This document shows positions 49,531 through 60,042 of a DNA stretch of 64,000 nucleotides, one piece after another (within the stretch, counting starts at the first letter, position 1; every line of letters begins with the position of its first letter). Location: the NCBI GenBank assembly GCA_014155875.1, contig JACEFZ010004096.1:1-64000 (forward strand), read 5' to 3'. The notes under the pieces are model-generated. The model saw only the letters and a list, made by a program, of their open reading frames with translations, had not been told where the DNA came from and searched no databases. The translations under genes were made by a program, and so were the position numbers. This DNA comes from Cepaea nemoralis. Taxonomy: Eukaryota; Mollusca; Gastropoda; Stylommatophora; Helicidae.

Positions 49531-49910
49531 GAAGCACTACTCTAGCGTCAACATTCAGATCTACAACTGTTGGCAGACACATCGATGTGGCCACCTGGTC
49601 TTCATACAAATAACACATTTTAGAAGCACACTAGCATACTAGGATTGGAGGTCACAACAATTAGGTTTTAAAATATATAGAGAAAAGACACAGATAATGA
49701 GAATAAATCAAACAAATGATAACCTGATCTCTTTTGGTGAAACCCCACTTCAGGAGACAGAATCATATCCAGTTTAGGCAGCAACATAGACAAAGGAGGT
49801 AGAACAGTTAAAGATATCATAATACAAATATAGAACACTAGAGGAGCTTTAATTTCACTTGGAAATTAGTGAAAGTCAACATAAGTTAAACTTAGCACAA
49901 AATAAGAATA
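49531..49910. other. No gene seen
   Basis: AT-rich ATG13 intron sequence, nothing recognised. Confidence 0.35.
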
Positions 49911-51035
49911 TTCCTATGCCCCAATGAGGGATGTTGAGGTCCTATGCCCCAATGAACGAACAAACTTTATTTTCGAAGGGTAACAAATTGGGCACGCAGG
50001 CCCTTCTTACATTCGACCCTTCCAATCACTCATCTTTCGTTCATCAGTGCATAGTGCATTCACATAGGAAAAAAAAACATTGTCAAATGAATGTTGTAAG
50101 CATAAACAATGCATGTTACCATGTTATGAGACAAATCCCCCACCCACCCACTATACATTCCGCGTGTCTCCCACACACATATCCACCACCCAACCACACA
50201 CATACCCACAGGCACATACATGACCCCATCCATCCACCTATCCCCAACCCACACACACCATCTCCCCACCCACACACAAACCCAGGCACACATGCATGCA
50301 AAGACCCATCCAATCCCACCCACACATCTCCCCACCTTCACACATCTCCTCACATCCTCCACCCATCCCATAACCTACCAACACTCACCCACCCACAAAT
50401 CCTCCACCACCCACCCACAACCACTCACCACATATCCAACACCCACACACATATATTCCCACCAACTCACATATCCTGCACTTACCCACACACAAAACCT
50501 GCACTCACCCACATATCCCCCACTTACACACATATCACCCACCCACACATCCCCTGCCACCCCAACCTACACACACTCACCCACCCACTCGCCAACACCC
50601 CCCCCCCCCCAAATCTCCAAACACACATCCCTTAACTACACATCTCACTACCCATACACTCACACACACATCTCCCCATCCATACACGCATCCTCACCCA
50701 TCAACACATTCCTCATCCAAAAACACACACCAACCACCCACACACACCCCACCACCCACACACATCCACCTTCCCAACCTCACACACATCCCCCACCCAT
50801 AAGCTCATCTCTCACAAACATCCACCCACTCACGTACTCATCCATCAACCAGTCACACCCACACATCACCCACCCACCCATCAACACATGCATCTCTCAT
50901 CTACCCTCCCACCCACACACACCCCAACCACCCAGCTAAACACACATCCCCCATCCTCACATACATAATACATGAGGGATGTTGAGGTCCTATGCCCCAA
51001 TGAAGAATGTTGAGGTCCTATGCCCCAATGACGGA
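49911..51035. repeat. 28-30-bp minisatellite split by about 1 kb of other sequence
   Basis: 'GATGTTGAGGTCCTATGCCC' plus CAATGA occurs at 49,914-49,956 and again at 50,972-51,032. The two parts flank the low-complexity block, so the latter may have inserted or expanded inside the repeat. Confidence 0.6.
50130..50965. repeat. CA/CCCA-rich low-complexity block
   Basis: About 835 bases almost only of A, C and some T, mostly CACACC/CCCACC words, with about ten consecutive C at 50,600. Long plus-strand frames here (234 and 239 codons) have His/Thr/Pro only composition and are not genes. Confidence 0.9.
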
Positions 51036-51060
51036 TGAAGGTGGAGAAAGAAGAAGAGGA

Positions 51061-51114
51061 AGAAGAGCACATACAAACACAAACATAAGAAGAGCACATA
51101 CAAACACAAACATA
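51061..51114. repeat. 27-bp tandem duplication at an ATG13 splice donor
   Basis: 'AGAAGAGCACATACAAACAC' plus AAACATA occurs twice in succession (51,061-51,087 and 51,088-51,114). The second copy overlaps the exon end and donor. Confidence 0.9.
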
Positions 51115-51351
51115 CTGTTTATGATATGGGGAGCAAGGCTGTGGATTTGACACTGTTGATGTCACTGACACATGTCTGTATTCTTTGACAAAGTAGTTGT
51201 CATTCATCTCAATGGCTGCTGCCGCTGATGCTGCCATGTCTGGAGACAAGAGAAGCTGTGTACGGAATGATACAGTGATGGAAAACAGACCATGAGCTGT
51301 AGGCACAGATCCAGCACGTACTGTTTTATAACCTTCGCCCAGTAAATGAGT
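51112..51351 (-). CDS. ATG13: ATG13 exon, end of HORMA domain and start of linker
   Basis: Follows acceptor TCTACAG (51,352). Starts in phase 0 with 'THLLGEGYKTVRAGSVPTAH', matching the family 'GLGEGFQTVRVGTVGTP', then 'GLFSITVSFRTQLLLSP', 'AIEMNDNYFVKEY' and 'SNPQPCSPYHKQ'. The donor is taken as TAT|GTTTGT (51,111-51,110), the only choice that keeps phase 0 with the next exon. A GTATGT ten bases further on would shift the frame into a stop. The donor lies in a 27-bp tandem duplication (51,061-51,114). The start GTG at 51,306 is internal, not an initiation codon. Confidence 0.9.
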
Positions 51352-51469
51352 CTGTAGATATAAAGAACAACGTATAAAACATTGTTTAGTTTTGGAAATA
51401 AATCATAACCAGTTCAACCCTTCTGGGTTATCACTCTTATACAACAAAATGTTGCATGTTTTTTGCAGG

Positions 51470-51660
51470 ATCTTTGGGATCAACTGCAGGCAGATTTTCT
51501 AAGCAATTTTAGGTTCTGTAGTTTGCCACTGCTTTCTGAATGAGAATCAAGATTTAAGTCCAACTTACTGTCGGTGTAGGGATGAAACCCCTGCCCCACT
51601 ATCTGCACAACGCAAGTTTTAAGAGGGGGTGCTCTTATTCTTTCAACCACGTCACCTTCT
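51470..51660 (-). repeat. SINE remnants, families A and B side by side
   Basis: 51,470-51,545 has the reversed family-A core ('GTAGTTTGCCACTGCTTTCT'). 51,555-51,660 has the family-B tRNA-like end ('GGGATGAAACCCCTGCC'). Confidence 0.55.
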
Positions 51661-51794
51661 AAATCTGATATAAAGTGTTAATTTATACAGGTTTTACAGA
51701 ATAATTATAAGAAAACTGTGGATGGATAGAACGAGTAATGAAGATATCTTTACAGAAGTTAACACACAAAGGGAAATGGTTATTTGAAGACTCT

Positions 51795-52470
51795 TTCAGC
51801 ATCACATAAGAAGGGTAAAGCTGCAGTATGTTGTGATAACGGGAAAGTTGGGGGTGAAGAGAGGCACTGGGAGATCAAGAGAGGGGATGCTGGACAGCCT
51901 GACATCATGGCTCAGAAGAACATTGGTATCAGAAATGATTGGCAGTACACAAGATAGAAGGCTGTGGACAGACATGATCACCAACGGCAAACAGCATGGA
52001 CTATAAGAAGATTGGCATTACACGAGACAGAAGACTGTGGACAGTCATGATCACCAACACCACAGGGCAGTGGCGTGCAGAGGGGGGTTCGGGGCCCTGG
52101 GCATCCAGTTAGGGAGAGGGGGCAGCACAGAGCAGTAGGAGGGGAGGAGGAATGAATGAGGTAAAGAACAATTTAGGGGCATCCAATCAAGGGGTTGGCC
52201 CCGGGCATCAAAGAACCTCTGCACGCCACTGCCACTGGGCATGGACTATAAGAGATTTGCAGTACACAAGTCCGAAGGTTGTGGACAGATAATCACCAGT
52301 GCCACATGGCATGGACTATAAGAAGATTGGTAGTACATGAGACAGAAGGCTGTGGACAGACATGATCACCAACACCACACAGCATGGACTATAAGAAGAT
52401 TGGCATTACACGAGACAGAAGGTTGTGGACAGACATGATCACCAACACCACACAGCATGGACTATAAGAA
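51795..52470 (+). mobile_element. LINE 3' end with tandemly repeated terminus
   Basis: Plus strand reads 'KRGTGRSRERMLDSLTSWLR' and 'DRRLWTDMITNGKQHGL', the end of a LINE protein. Its last 73 bp then recurs about five times ('CATGGACTATAAGAAGATTG', with starts near 51,994, 52,241, 52,310, 52,383 and 52,456). One copy is interrupted by a hAT-type element. Confidence 0.7.
52068..52231. mobile_element. 164-bp hAT-type non-autonomous element (MITE)
   Basis: Terminal inverted repeats CAGTGGCGTGCAGAGG and CCTCTGCACGCCACTG (16/16 match) at the exact ends. 8-bp flanking duplication CCACAGGG / CCACTGGG with one mismatch (52,060-52,067 and 52,232-52,239). The CAGTGGC start and 8-bp duplication are typical of hAT elements. 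No coding sequence. Confidence 0.9.
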
Positions 52471-52479
52471 GAGTTTATG

Positions 52480-52800
52480 ATGATGTCAAAGCATGGACCT
52501 CTTGTTTGTGTATCCATATCTTGTCCCTCTGAGCATGGGATCGAACTCTGATGGCAATGAAGTAAATAAACCCGTGGAGTGGAGGAAGACAACCAACCTC
52601 TGAGCATGGGATCGAACTCTGATGGCAATGAAGTGGAGGAAGCACTGCCAACCCAAGTCTAACCAGAGCCAGCCTGTATGTGTTGTGCTGAACCTTGACC
52701 TGGTCACATCCTGATACGCCTCCTCACAAATGTAAAGAACCAGTACCAATCTTGTCCACCTTGCTGGTTCGGACATCTTGCGAGAATTTTTCAAAAACAG
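52480..52800. other. No gene; short direct repeat
   Basis: 'CTCTGAGCATGGGATCGAAC' with the following 'TCTGATGGCAATGAAGT' occurs twice, at about 52,528 and 52,597. Confidence 0.5.
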
Positions 52801-52804
52801 TTTT

Positions 52805-53070
52805 TCGCTGTGAACTCACACGTAGTCCATATATGTGCTACTACTTCTAATAAAATGGACTGATGTTTGTTCGTGGATTAGCTTTCCCTATTATCAGTGT
52901 CCCTAGCCATCAGGCTACTCAGACTTCAGAGGTAATAATTACGTCTCCGAGTCAAGGACAGAAGTCAACATTTTAGTCCAACTGACCGGTGCAGGGTTTG
53001 AACCCGCTACCTCAGCATCAGCACATTGGAAGTTTAAGATCAACCTCTCTTATCCATCCACCCATGCCGA
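52805..53070 (-). repeat. tRNA-like SINE, family B
   Basis: 'AACATTTTAGTCCAACTGAC' and the reversed B-box-like 'GGTTTGAACCCGC'. Matches 5,275-5,590. Confidence 0.7.
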
Positions 53071-53530
53071 ACATCTGTCTTGTGAGAAAGAGACTCAACC
53101 AATCAGAGACTGTGTGCCCACTGCAGGAGAAGTCCTGGCTAGACAGCCAGAGGAAGACTAATAGTCAGATGGATAGATTCTATCATGAGTAATTACACAA
53201 ACTGACATCGCTCAGACAAGAAATCTGACTTTAGATTAAAAACTTCAACTCTCTCATATGATACATGTAGACCAGAAGTCAACACAGATAAGGGGACAGA
53301 TAACACACAGATAAAAGTCTTGGCAGATAATATACAGATAAAAGTTCCTGGATGCTGGTGTTACCATATTGTGACCCAGTGTTAACACTGTCTGTACATG
53401 AACTAGCAATAACACCAACTGCGTGACCAATAACTGTTTCATTGAGTACAGTAAGTCTTTCAACAGTGTTCAACATCAACCTGGAAACTGTGCAACATCA
53501 CGAGATACATGGGGTTTCCAGCACATAATA
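53071..53530. other. No gene seen
   Basis: ATG13 intron. A small duplication ('CACAGATAAGGGGACAGATAA' type words) lies at about 53,282-53,345. Confidence 0.35.
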
Positions 53531-53531
53531 C

Positions 53532-53750
53532 AGCTCTGGGGTAACGGACACAATTCACAGTCCCACATTCGAAACACAGCTGCAGGCAATTTGGCAGCAG
53601 ACTGCCTTGCATTGTTTTTCATACCATGGTATGAGCCACAGTCATTCCAATAATCAATGGCAAACTACTGAATGTAAACTTGCTAAAAAATCACAGTCAA
53701 AAAATGCTGGGGTTGAGTGCTATGTCCTGTAAAGGAAATGCAGGTAAATG
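53532..53750 (+). repeat. tRNA-like SINE, family A
   Basis: 'CTCTGGGGTAACGGACACAA', 'TTCGAAACACAGCTGCAGGC' and 'AAAATGCTGGGGTTGAGTGC'. Confidence 0.7.
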
Positions 53751-54165
53751 TTATCGAAACACTGAATACTATGGACCAAGCAGAAGAACACTACTGACAT
53801 TTTACAAGATGTGAACATTGAAGAAAACTGGTTCACAAACAGCTTGATCTCTTAGAAAGTGAAATACACTGGCCACAATAAATATCACAGTGGTTTCCAA
53901 AATGCATGAACACAAAGTATAACAAGGAAGCTTAATATAAGGAAAAACATGATCCAGGTGGTTTGGTCATGGAAGGCATGAGTCATGGCAGGAGAGACAG
54001 GGGTCAACCGACACGACTGCAGACACAGGATGTTGAAGACACCCAGGGAGGAACATGGCTTGAAGCAGGGGAACTGGTGACACATCTAGAGTTTCCCAGC
54101 AGGCCACACTGAGAGCAATGCTCTGCCAAGGAACTGCTACATAATAATGATGATGATGTCAAACA
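53751..54165. other. No gene seen
   Basis: Unassigned intron sequence. Confidence 0.3.
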
Positions 54166-54167
54166 AA

Positions 54168-54400
54168 AAAGTCTGTTGCTTGTCCTTTGCAGCACATCAC
54201 AATCAGCCCCAACATTTTTGGCTGTTTGTGATTTACTGGGCAAGTTTTACATTCAGTAGTTTGCCACTGCTTTCTAACGGCAGATGCCCACACCACTGAA
54301 AACAACGCTAAACTCCCAAATTGTCTGCAGCTGATTTTGAACCCCATTACTTGATATGTCAGGGAATTGTAAAAAAAACAACACTAACTGCTCCTAAGCC
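54168..54400 (-). repeat. tRNA-like SINE, family A
   Basis: Reversed: 'CAATCAGCCCCAACATTTTT', 'CATTCAGTAGTTTGCCACTG', and the distal 'CTAAGCCACAACACTGG'. Confidence 0.65.
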
Positions 54401-55230
54401 ACAACACTGGTAAATAATATCTTACCTGTGAACAATTGTCAAGATAGCAACTGAAAGCAGCAAATAAAACCCCGCTGGGGATATTGTAGCTCAAGCAGAT
54501 ATTCTAGACATACTCCTGAAGTTGTGAAATGCTTGTGTGTGACTAGCCAAGCAGTTACTCTTTTATAATATAGACACCATTTTTTTAAAAACAATCTTGG
54601 ATTTCCCCTCCAACATAAAAACATGCTCTAATATTGTCTCTGAGTTGTTTCAAGTAGAAACCGGATCTAAGGCATTCTCTTTTGTGCTTTCTCCTCCCTC
54701 CCTCCTTCCCTCAACCATGATCTATACACACAGGAAACTGAAACTTATCTCATAAGTTTTACAAGGCCATAAGGGGATTTCCCTACAGGACACGGAAACT
54801 GTTCATTTCAATGTTCCTTCTAGCTGTGGCATTACAAATAATGGGGCTTTCCCTAACATAAATTAGAAGCTGTTATTTTATGCTTGGGGAACCCTTCTTT
54901 CCAGTGGAAACCAAAAGTGTTGTTAAAATCTGGGTTAAAAAATGTAGCTAGCATAATAAAGAGAGGGAAACAGAAACTGTGCTCCAGGTGTCCTTCTAAT
55001 AGGTTATGATGCAAACAATTCGGGTTACCCCTTTACAAAATCAAATGTTTATTTATGCTATTTTTACCCTAAACGAAACGAAAACTATGTCAGGTGTGTC
55101 TTGTATACATGTTTATCAGTCTTATAGAAAGAGCATGTGTAAACATCTTTTATAAAGAGCAGTTCATATTAGATCATTCTCAAGACGAAAGTGAAACTTG
55201 TATTTTAGGTTTCCTGCCAGAAATGGGACA
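54401..55230. other. No gene seen
   Basis: AT-rich intron sequence. Words such as 'GGAAACTG' and 'CTTTCC' recur loosely, perhaps a very old tandem repeat. Confidence 0.35.
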
Positions 55231-55234
55231 TTCT

Positions 55235-55735
55235 TGATAATAATGTGGGTTAGTGTACAGGTCTCTGACATTAGGGACACAAGTTCGAATCCTCTTATGT
55301 TACTTCTAGGCACTGGGTTGGAGTCTTCTTCCTCTTCTTCTTGCATTGGCTAGGTTGAAGTTTGTTGGCAATGAAATACCCTAAACCAGCGGAGGAAACA
55401 TTCCCAGTCTAAGCCCAATGACAGCCACTTGGGACGTGCAGTGCTGACCTCGTTACACCCCAACATGCCTCGCTGAAGATGTGCAGCTTCAGTACTGGTC
55501 TTGCACACCCCACTGGTGTTTTTTTCTAGCTTGGAGAGGGGACGAAGACATCTGCAACACAGTCCCCAGCCTCAGCTCAATGACAGCCACTTGGGATATG
55601 TAGTGCTGAACCACGACCTGGTTACATCCTAACACTGCCTCTCTGAAGATGTATAGTTACAGTATTGGTCTTGCACACCCCAGTAGTGTATTTTTCTAGC
55701 TTGGGGCGGGGAAGGAGACATCTGCAATGCACTCC
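55235..55735 (+). repeat. SINE-like element with internal duplication of about 165 bp
   Basis: 'GTGGGTTAGTGTACAGGTCT' and 'AGTTCGAATCC' resemble A- and B-boxes. Downstream 'CAATGACAGCCACTTGGGA' and 'CAGTACTGGTCTTGCACACC' occur twice. Confidence 0.5.
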
Positions 55736-56180
55736 CCAGGGAGATGGCACTCTTGTGCTGCGCTGGAAGAAAAGTTTCTACATCAACCTCACTTCCACAG
55801 AATGCAAGTTCTTGTCAAGGGTTCAAATCTCCTGAATGTCAATGCACCGAGGTTCAGAGTTACAGCTCGTCTTCCTGGGGATTCACCAAATCCAACCAAC
55901 CAATCCTCCGAAAGGTTTGTATTTATTACTATCCAGTGTAGTGTGCAGAACTAGTCCCACCTCAACAGTCCTTTGACTGTTCTCTATCATAAGTCAGATG
56001 TCCTGCCTTTGTTGCTGTCATGTGTCAGTTATCTAACACATGCTGAATTCACCTTCATTGTGGTCTTCCTCTTTTCCACTTCGTGGGTACACCTTCTCCA
56101 TTGTTATCTTTTTCAGACATTCATGTCTTTTTACCTGCCAAAAATATTTCCATCTCCTCAATTTTATTTGTTTTAATATT
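55736..56180. other. No gene seen
   Basis: Unassigned intron sequence. Confidence 0.3.
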
Positions 56181-56189
56181 GAATATTCT

Positions 56190-56580
56190 TGAGGAAAATT
56201 AGAACACATGAATCGCTATGGTGAAGGTAGTCTTTACAAGATGGAAAACATACTGACCAATAAAATGATGACAACTTGCAATGAGAAAAAAAGTGTTGAA
56301 GTGCTACATAGAACCTGTACTTTTGTATGGGTGTGAGACGATGGACAATGAGCAGAAAAATGAAAAACATCTAATGGCAGAGGAAATGTGGTTTCTGAGG
56401 AAAATGTAAAGAATACCATGGACAGACAGAAAAACCAATCGAGCAAGTCCTACAAGAAACTAAATGAAAACCATAAACTGATTAGAGAAATTAGATGTAG
56501 ACATTCACTACTTATTTGGACAAGTTATGTGAAGAAATAAACTAGAGAACTTGGTGACAACTGGCAAGATTGTTGCCAGC
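56190..56580 (+). mobile_element. LINE reverse transcriptase C-terminal relic
   Basis: Broken plus-strand frames: 'YKMENILTNKMMTTCNEKKS', 'VEVLHRTCTFVWV' and 'NENHKLIREIRCRHS'. Same family as 38,855 (minus). Confidence 0.6.
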
Positions 56581-56739
56581 ATGTTGCCAAGGAATGATGC
56601 ATGTTTTCAACAGTTGTACCTTAACTTGTTTATTGTCGAGGAGGGTTGCTAGAAAATTAAGGACAGATTCACCATGTGATGGAGTTGATTCTTGAATCTA
56701 ATGAATCAATTCATCATATTACATATGAGCTTAATTAGC

Positions 56740-56960
56740 ATTTGGGTTAGAGTCAGGAATAGGATTAGGGTTAGAATTAGAGTTTGGTTTGGATTAGGGT
56801 TATTGTAAGGATTAAGATTAATGTTAGTGTCTGGGTAAAAATTAGGATGAATGTTTGTTTATGGGTTACAGTTAAGACCAGTGCTGGCATTAGTTGGCAT
56901 TAATATTGTGGTTAGGATTAAGGTTGGGGTGAAGGCTTCAATCTGTTAGTATTAGGTTAG
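56740..56960. repeat. Degenerate TTAGGGTT-like stretch
   Basis: Repeated words GATTAGGGTTAG, GGTTTGGATTAGGGTTATTG, ATTAAGGTTGGGG. Reminiscent of (TTAGGG)n but too irregular for a true telomeric array. Confidence 0.5.
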
Positions 56961-57032
56961 TAAAGAGAAATAAAAACAGTTGAGACAATAACTACTCATG
57001 AAAGTCTGACATGAGAATGACTAAATACGTCT

Positions 57033-57687
57033 TCTTCTTTTTCTGCATTTGTCCGGAATGTTTGTTTTGGACGTAATCGAGCTTTGCCTTACAGCAGAGC
57101 TGTGATATTTGCACCTGTCGGCAGACACATCTAACTTTTTCAGGCATTTGTTGACCGGGTCAAACTTTCCGGGTGTTTTGTAGGATATTCAACTCTCACG
57201 TTTGTCATGTTATCTCTATCCCAGCTGGCCAATTTGGACCAGCTGAAGACATCCCGGTCAGCCCTCAAGGGAAGGCAGGGGCAGACCATGAGCGTTCCCA
57301 CAAATCAAGGAGGCGTACATAATTGCGGAGCTGACAAATAGCGCTCAGGTACTGGGCTCACCCAAGGAATTGTCACGTCCTGCACATGGCTGCTTAGCCT
57401 CACTTCTGTATATTGGGCCTTCTGTTCACCACATGCTGTTCCTCCAGAAACCAGAAGAATGCAGTATGCAGATGACATCCATACAATGAGTTTTTGAATT
57501 TGAACTTTCCACATAATGGATTCGCTAGCAAAGCAATATTCCATTTCATGTCACTTGGGACGCTTTTTCCACCTTGGATAATGCCCACATAAACAGCTTT
57601 CGATTCAAACTTTCCATGTAATGGATTTGCTAGTCAAGCAATATTCCATTTTGGAATGCTTTTTCCACCTATATCTACACAATGAGC
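57033..57687 (-). mobile_element. GAA-tailed retroposon, 655-bp copy, with 13-bp target-site duplication
   Basis: ACTAAATACGTCT on both flanks (57,020-57,032 and 57,688-57,700). Tail end CTTCTTCTTT, then 'GTTGACCGGGTCAAACTTTC'. The body matches one monomer of the composite repeat ('AGGGAAGGCAGGGGCAGACC'). The far end has two copies of a 'CAAAGCAATATTCCATTT'-type segment. It links the 144-bp retroposons to the long composite repeats as one family. It lies in an ATG13 intron, about 92 bp from the HORMA core exon. Confidence 0.88.
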
Positions 57688-57778
57688 ACTAAATACGTCT
57701 GAAGACATCACACACTTGGACAGTTTAGCACCCTGACAACTGTCTCCCTCTAGCTGTTACAACATACAAGACACATAC

Positions 57779-57903
57779 CTGGGGCTTCCCTACATAAAAT
57801 CTGTAGGTCAGTCGGTAGCCGCCATCTTTCTCCCCCTGGTTCTTGGCCAGTCTGTAAGCTGGCATGGCTCTTGTTGCACTCAACAACGATTTTAATGTGA
57901 CAC
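57779..57903 (-). CDS. ATG13: ATG13 exon, HORMA domain core
   Basis: Acceptor ATTTAG at 57,904, donor CAG|GTATGT (57,778-57,777), length 125 nt. Two leading bases complete a Gly codon with the previous exon. It encodes 'VTLKSLLSATRAMPAYRLAK', 'NQGEKDGGYRLTYRFYVGKP' and Q, very close to the vertebrate '[20 protein letters not shown]' block and its 'LYRIYFGEVQL' continuation. In known ATG13 structures this part of the HORMA fold packs against ATG101. A GAA-tailed retroposon ends only about 80 bp downstream of this exon. Confidence 0.93.
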
Positions 57904-57904
57904 C

Positions 57905-58335
57905 TAAATATAACAACAATGTAAATTGTAAGCTTGCTTGAAACGATACCTTTACATACATAATATTTATCATCATTTATGTTTCCTGTAGAACCTACTG
58001 CTGGAATACTTACTCTACTGACTTCTATCCCAGGCAATCTCCTAGTTGTGCCAATTAATTCACATCCAGAGTATTTATGCTCACTGTTCTCAAGAGGAGT
58101 TGGTAATGCTAACTCCTATCTTGACCTCAAAGACAACACCATGGTGCCTGACCAGGCTCATTCCCATCTGTGTAGTTGAGTGAGCTGTGTGTGCATCTGC
58201 CATTCAATGTGAATGGCTTCTTCTTGTACAGTTCTTTCCCATTATCTTTACCTGATCAACTGCTCATCATAGCACACAACCAAACAAGATCTGGATACAG
58301 TGCTAGAGGAAGACCAAGTCAATGACAACATCACG
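57905..58335. other. No gene seen
   Basis: ATG13 intron, nothing recognised. Confidence 0.35.
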
Positions 58336-58339
58336 AGCA

Positions 58340-58655
58340 GTCTAAACAAACAAATGCAGAGGTTCTAGAAAAACTGGGAATGAAGAGAGAGCTGATGAGA
58401 TAATGAAATAAAGAGGAGGCAAGTGAAATACTTTGGCTACATGATACTCTTATAAAAACCATACTGGAAGGCAAGGTTGAGGGCAAACGAGCAAGAGGTA
58501 GACAATGATGCAAGTGGGAAGATAACATCAAGAGATGGACGAATAGCAGTCTGACAGAATGTACAGCCAGGGCGAGAGACAGACAGTGTTGGAGATCCAT
58601 TGCAGCCAACCTTCATTGTGGAGACAGCACCTGATTGATTGATTGATTGAAACAA
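58340..58655 (+). mobile_element. LINE 3' end with (TTGA)n tail
   Basis: Plus-strand pieces 'KTILEGKVEGKRARGR' and 'LTECTARARDRQCWRSIAAN', then GATTGATTGATTGATTGA. Matches 37,440-37,720. Confidence 0.7.
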
Positions 58656-58659
58656 ACCA

Positions 58660-59520
58660 AGATATGAGGCAAACAGGGCAACACATCTGGCCTTAGAAGG
58701 CAAGTTTAGAGGCCCATCACCCTATGCTTAATGCAAGTGTGGATTAGGAAAAGAGACAAAACCCACTTTGGGGCTGGACAAGGGACAATAGACTTACTAC
58801 TTGAACTTTCTCACCTAGGGACAAATTTTAAGCGAACGGAAGAAGAAGCAGAAGTTAGCAATGGATTATTTCAAAACAGAGCTTATTGTTGTGCCATAAG
58901 GAAACAAGCAGGACAATGTCAGCAATGGATTATTCCAAACACAGCTTATGTTTCTAGTTTCATCACTCAGTTACTGAGTTGAATGCTTGGTTTCACACCG
59001 TGAGCTCTGAATTACTTTCAGATTGATCGTTGTGTCCACTTTGTTATGAAGTGTAGATTCAGAAAATGGTCAGTGGCTAGTTACCAGCACTCTGGTGGCT
59101 GTCTTATGCAATCATGCATGTGCGAGTTGCTTGTGTTTGTTCACACTGCTGTCTTCTTTGACAATATTCAAAAGAAGGACAGCTTGTTGTCAGTGCTCTG
59201 GCAATTTGGACTTGTCATAGCTAGTGTTTCCATCATTCATGAGTTCATGTGGTACGATGATGAGCATTTTAAGTGGTTTTTGCTGAGACAGGAAAGGAGC
59301 AATGAAGCTGAGCCATGTGATGACGATGGCAAAAGTCTACCTACAAATCACCAGCATCATGTGCCATCATCAGACTGAAGCCTGGCTATAAGGGGTCTCC
59401 AACACTCTCTATCCTGTGTCTACATTATGCATTCATATAAGCTCCTTCCAGATCATCTCTGGATGATGTCCACCTATTTGTAACATTGTCTTCCTCTTGC
59501 ATACTTCTCCGCCACCATTC
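58660..59520. other. No gene seen
   Basis: ATG13 intron. 'AGCAATGGATTATTTCAAA' and 'AGCAATGGATTATTCCAAA' form a local duplication (about 58,857 and 58,920). A 110-codon open frame at 59,046-59,378 has no family signature. Confidence 0.35.
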
Positions 59521-59529
59521 CCTCTAGCA

Positions 59530-60024
59530 CAGTGGTTCTCAACCGGTGGGGAATTCCCCCCCCCCCAAGAAATCTGAGGGTTTCCAGGAAGAGGGGGGGG
59601 GGGGGGGGGGGGGGGAAGAATTAAGATTATTTCAAGATAGCATCAATACAAGAACCGATTACTTGATATTGTTTTTCCCTTCATACTTTTCTGTTCTGTA
59701 CTTCTCACCCTTCTAAAATTCATTTTATAAAGTAAGTAGACCCACAAATCACGTTTTATGTGGACGTTTAGACTGGTTTTAGTATGTGCTATTAAATTTA
59801 GCTTCCATTATTACGTATACTGGGTAAGGGGGGGGGGGGGGGGCGGAGGATTTTTAGGTAGGAAATATGAAAGAGGGGGGGGGGGGGATGACGTTCTGAA
59901 AATATGGTGAAGGGGGTCACGGACCAAATTTTTAGGTAGGAAATATGAAAGGGGGGGGGGGGGGAATGACATACTGAAAATATGGTGAAGGGGGGCTCGG
60001 GCCAAAAAAGGTTGAGAACCACTG
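59530..60024. mobile_element. 495-bp hAT-type non-autonomous element
   Basis: Terminal inverted repeat CAGTGGTTCTCAACC / GGTTGAGAACCACTG and a perfect 8-bp duplication CTCTAGCA (59,522-59,529 and 60,025-60,032). The interior contains G runs and a duplicated 'TTTTTAGGTAGGAAATATGA' segment (about 59,849 and 59,930). The CAGTGGTTCTCAACC end is widespread among hAT elements. No transposase. Confidence 0.92.
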
Positions 60025-60042
60025 CTCTAGCACATCCTTTAA

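Noticed and set aside
49931..50939. His/Thr/Pro-rich proteins of 234-239 codons
   Set aside because: Low-complexity CA-rich DNA gives such frames by composition alone, and two overlapping frames are equally long.
59046..59378. 110-codon open frame as a gene
   Set aside because: No family signature, lies in an ATG13 intron on the opposite strand, and has no splice or repeat support.
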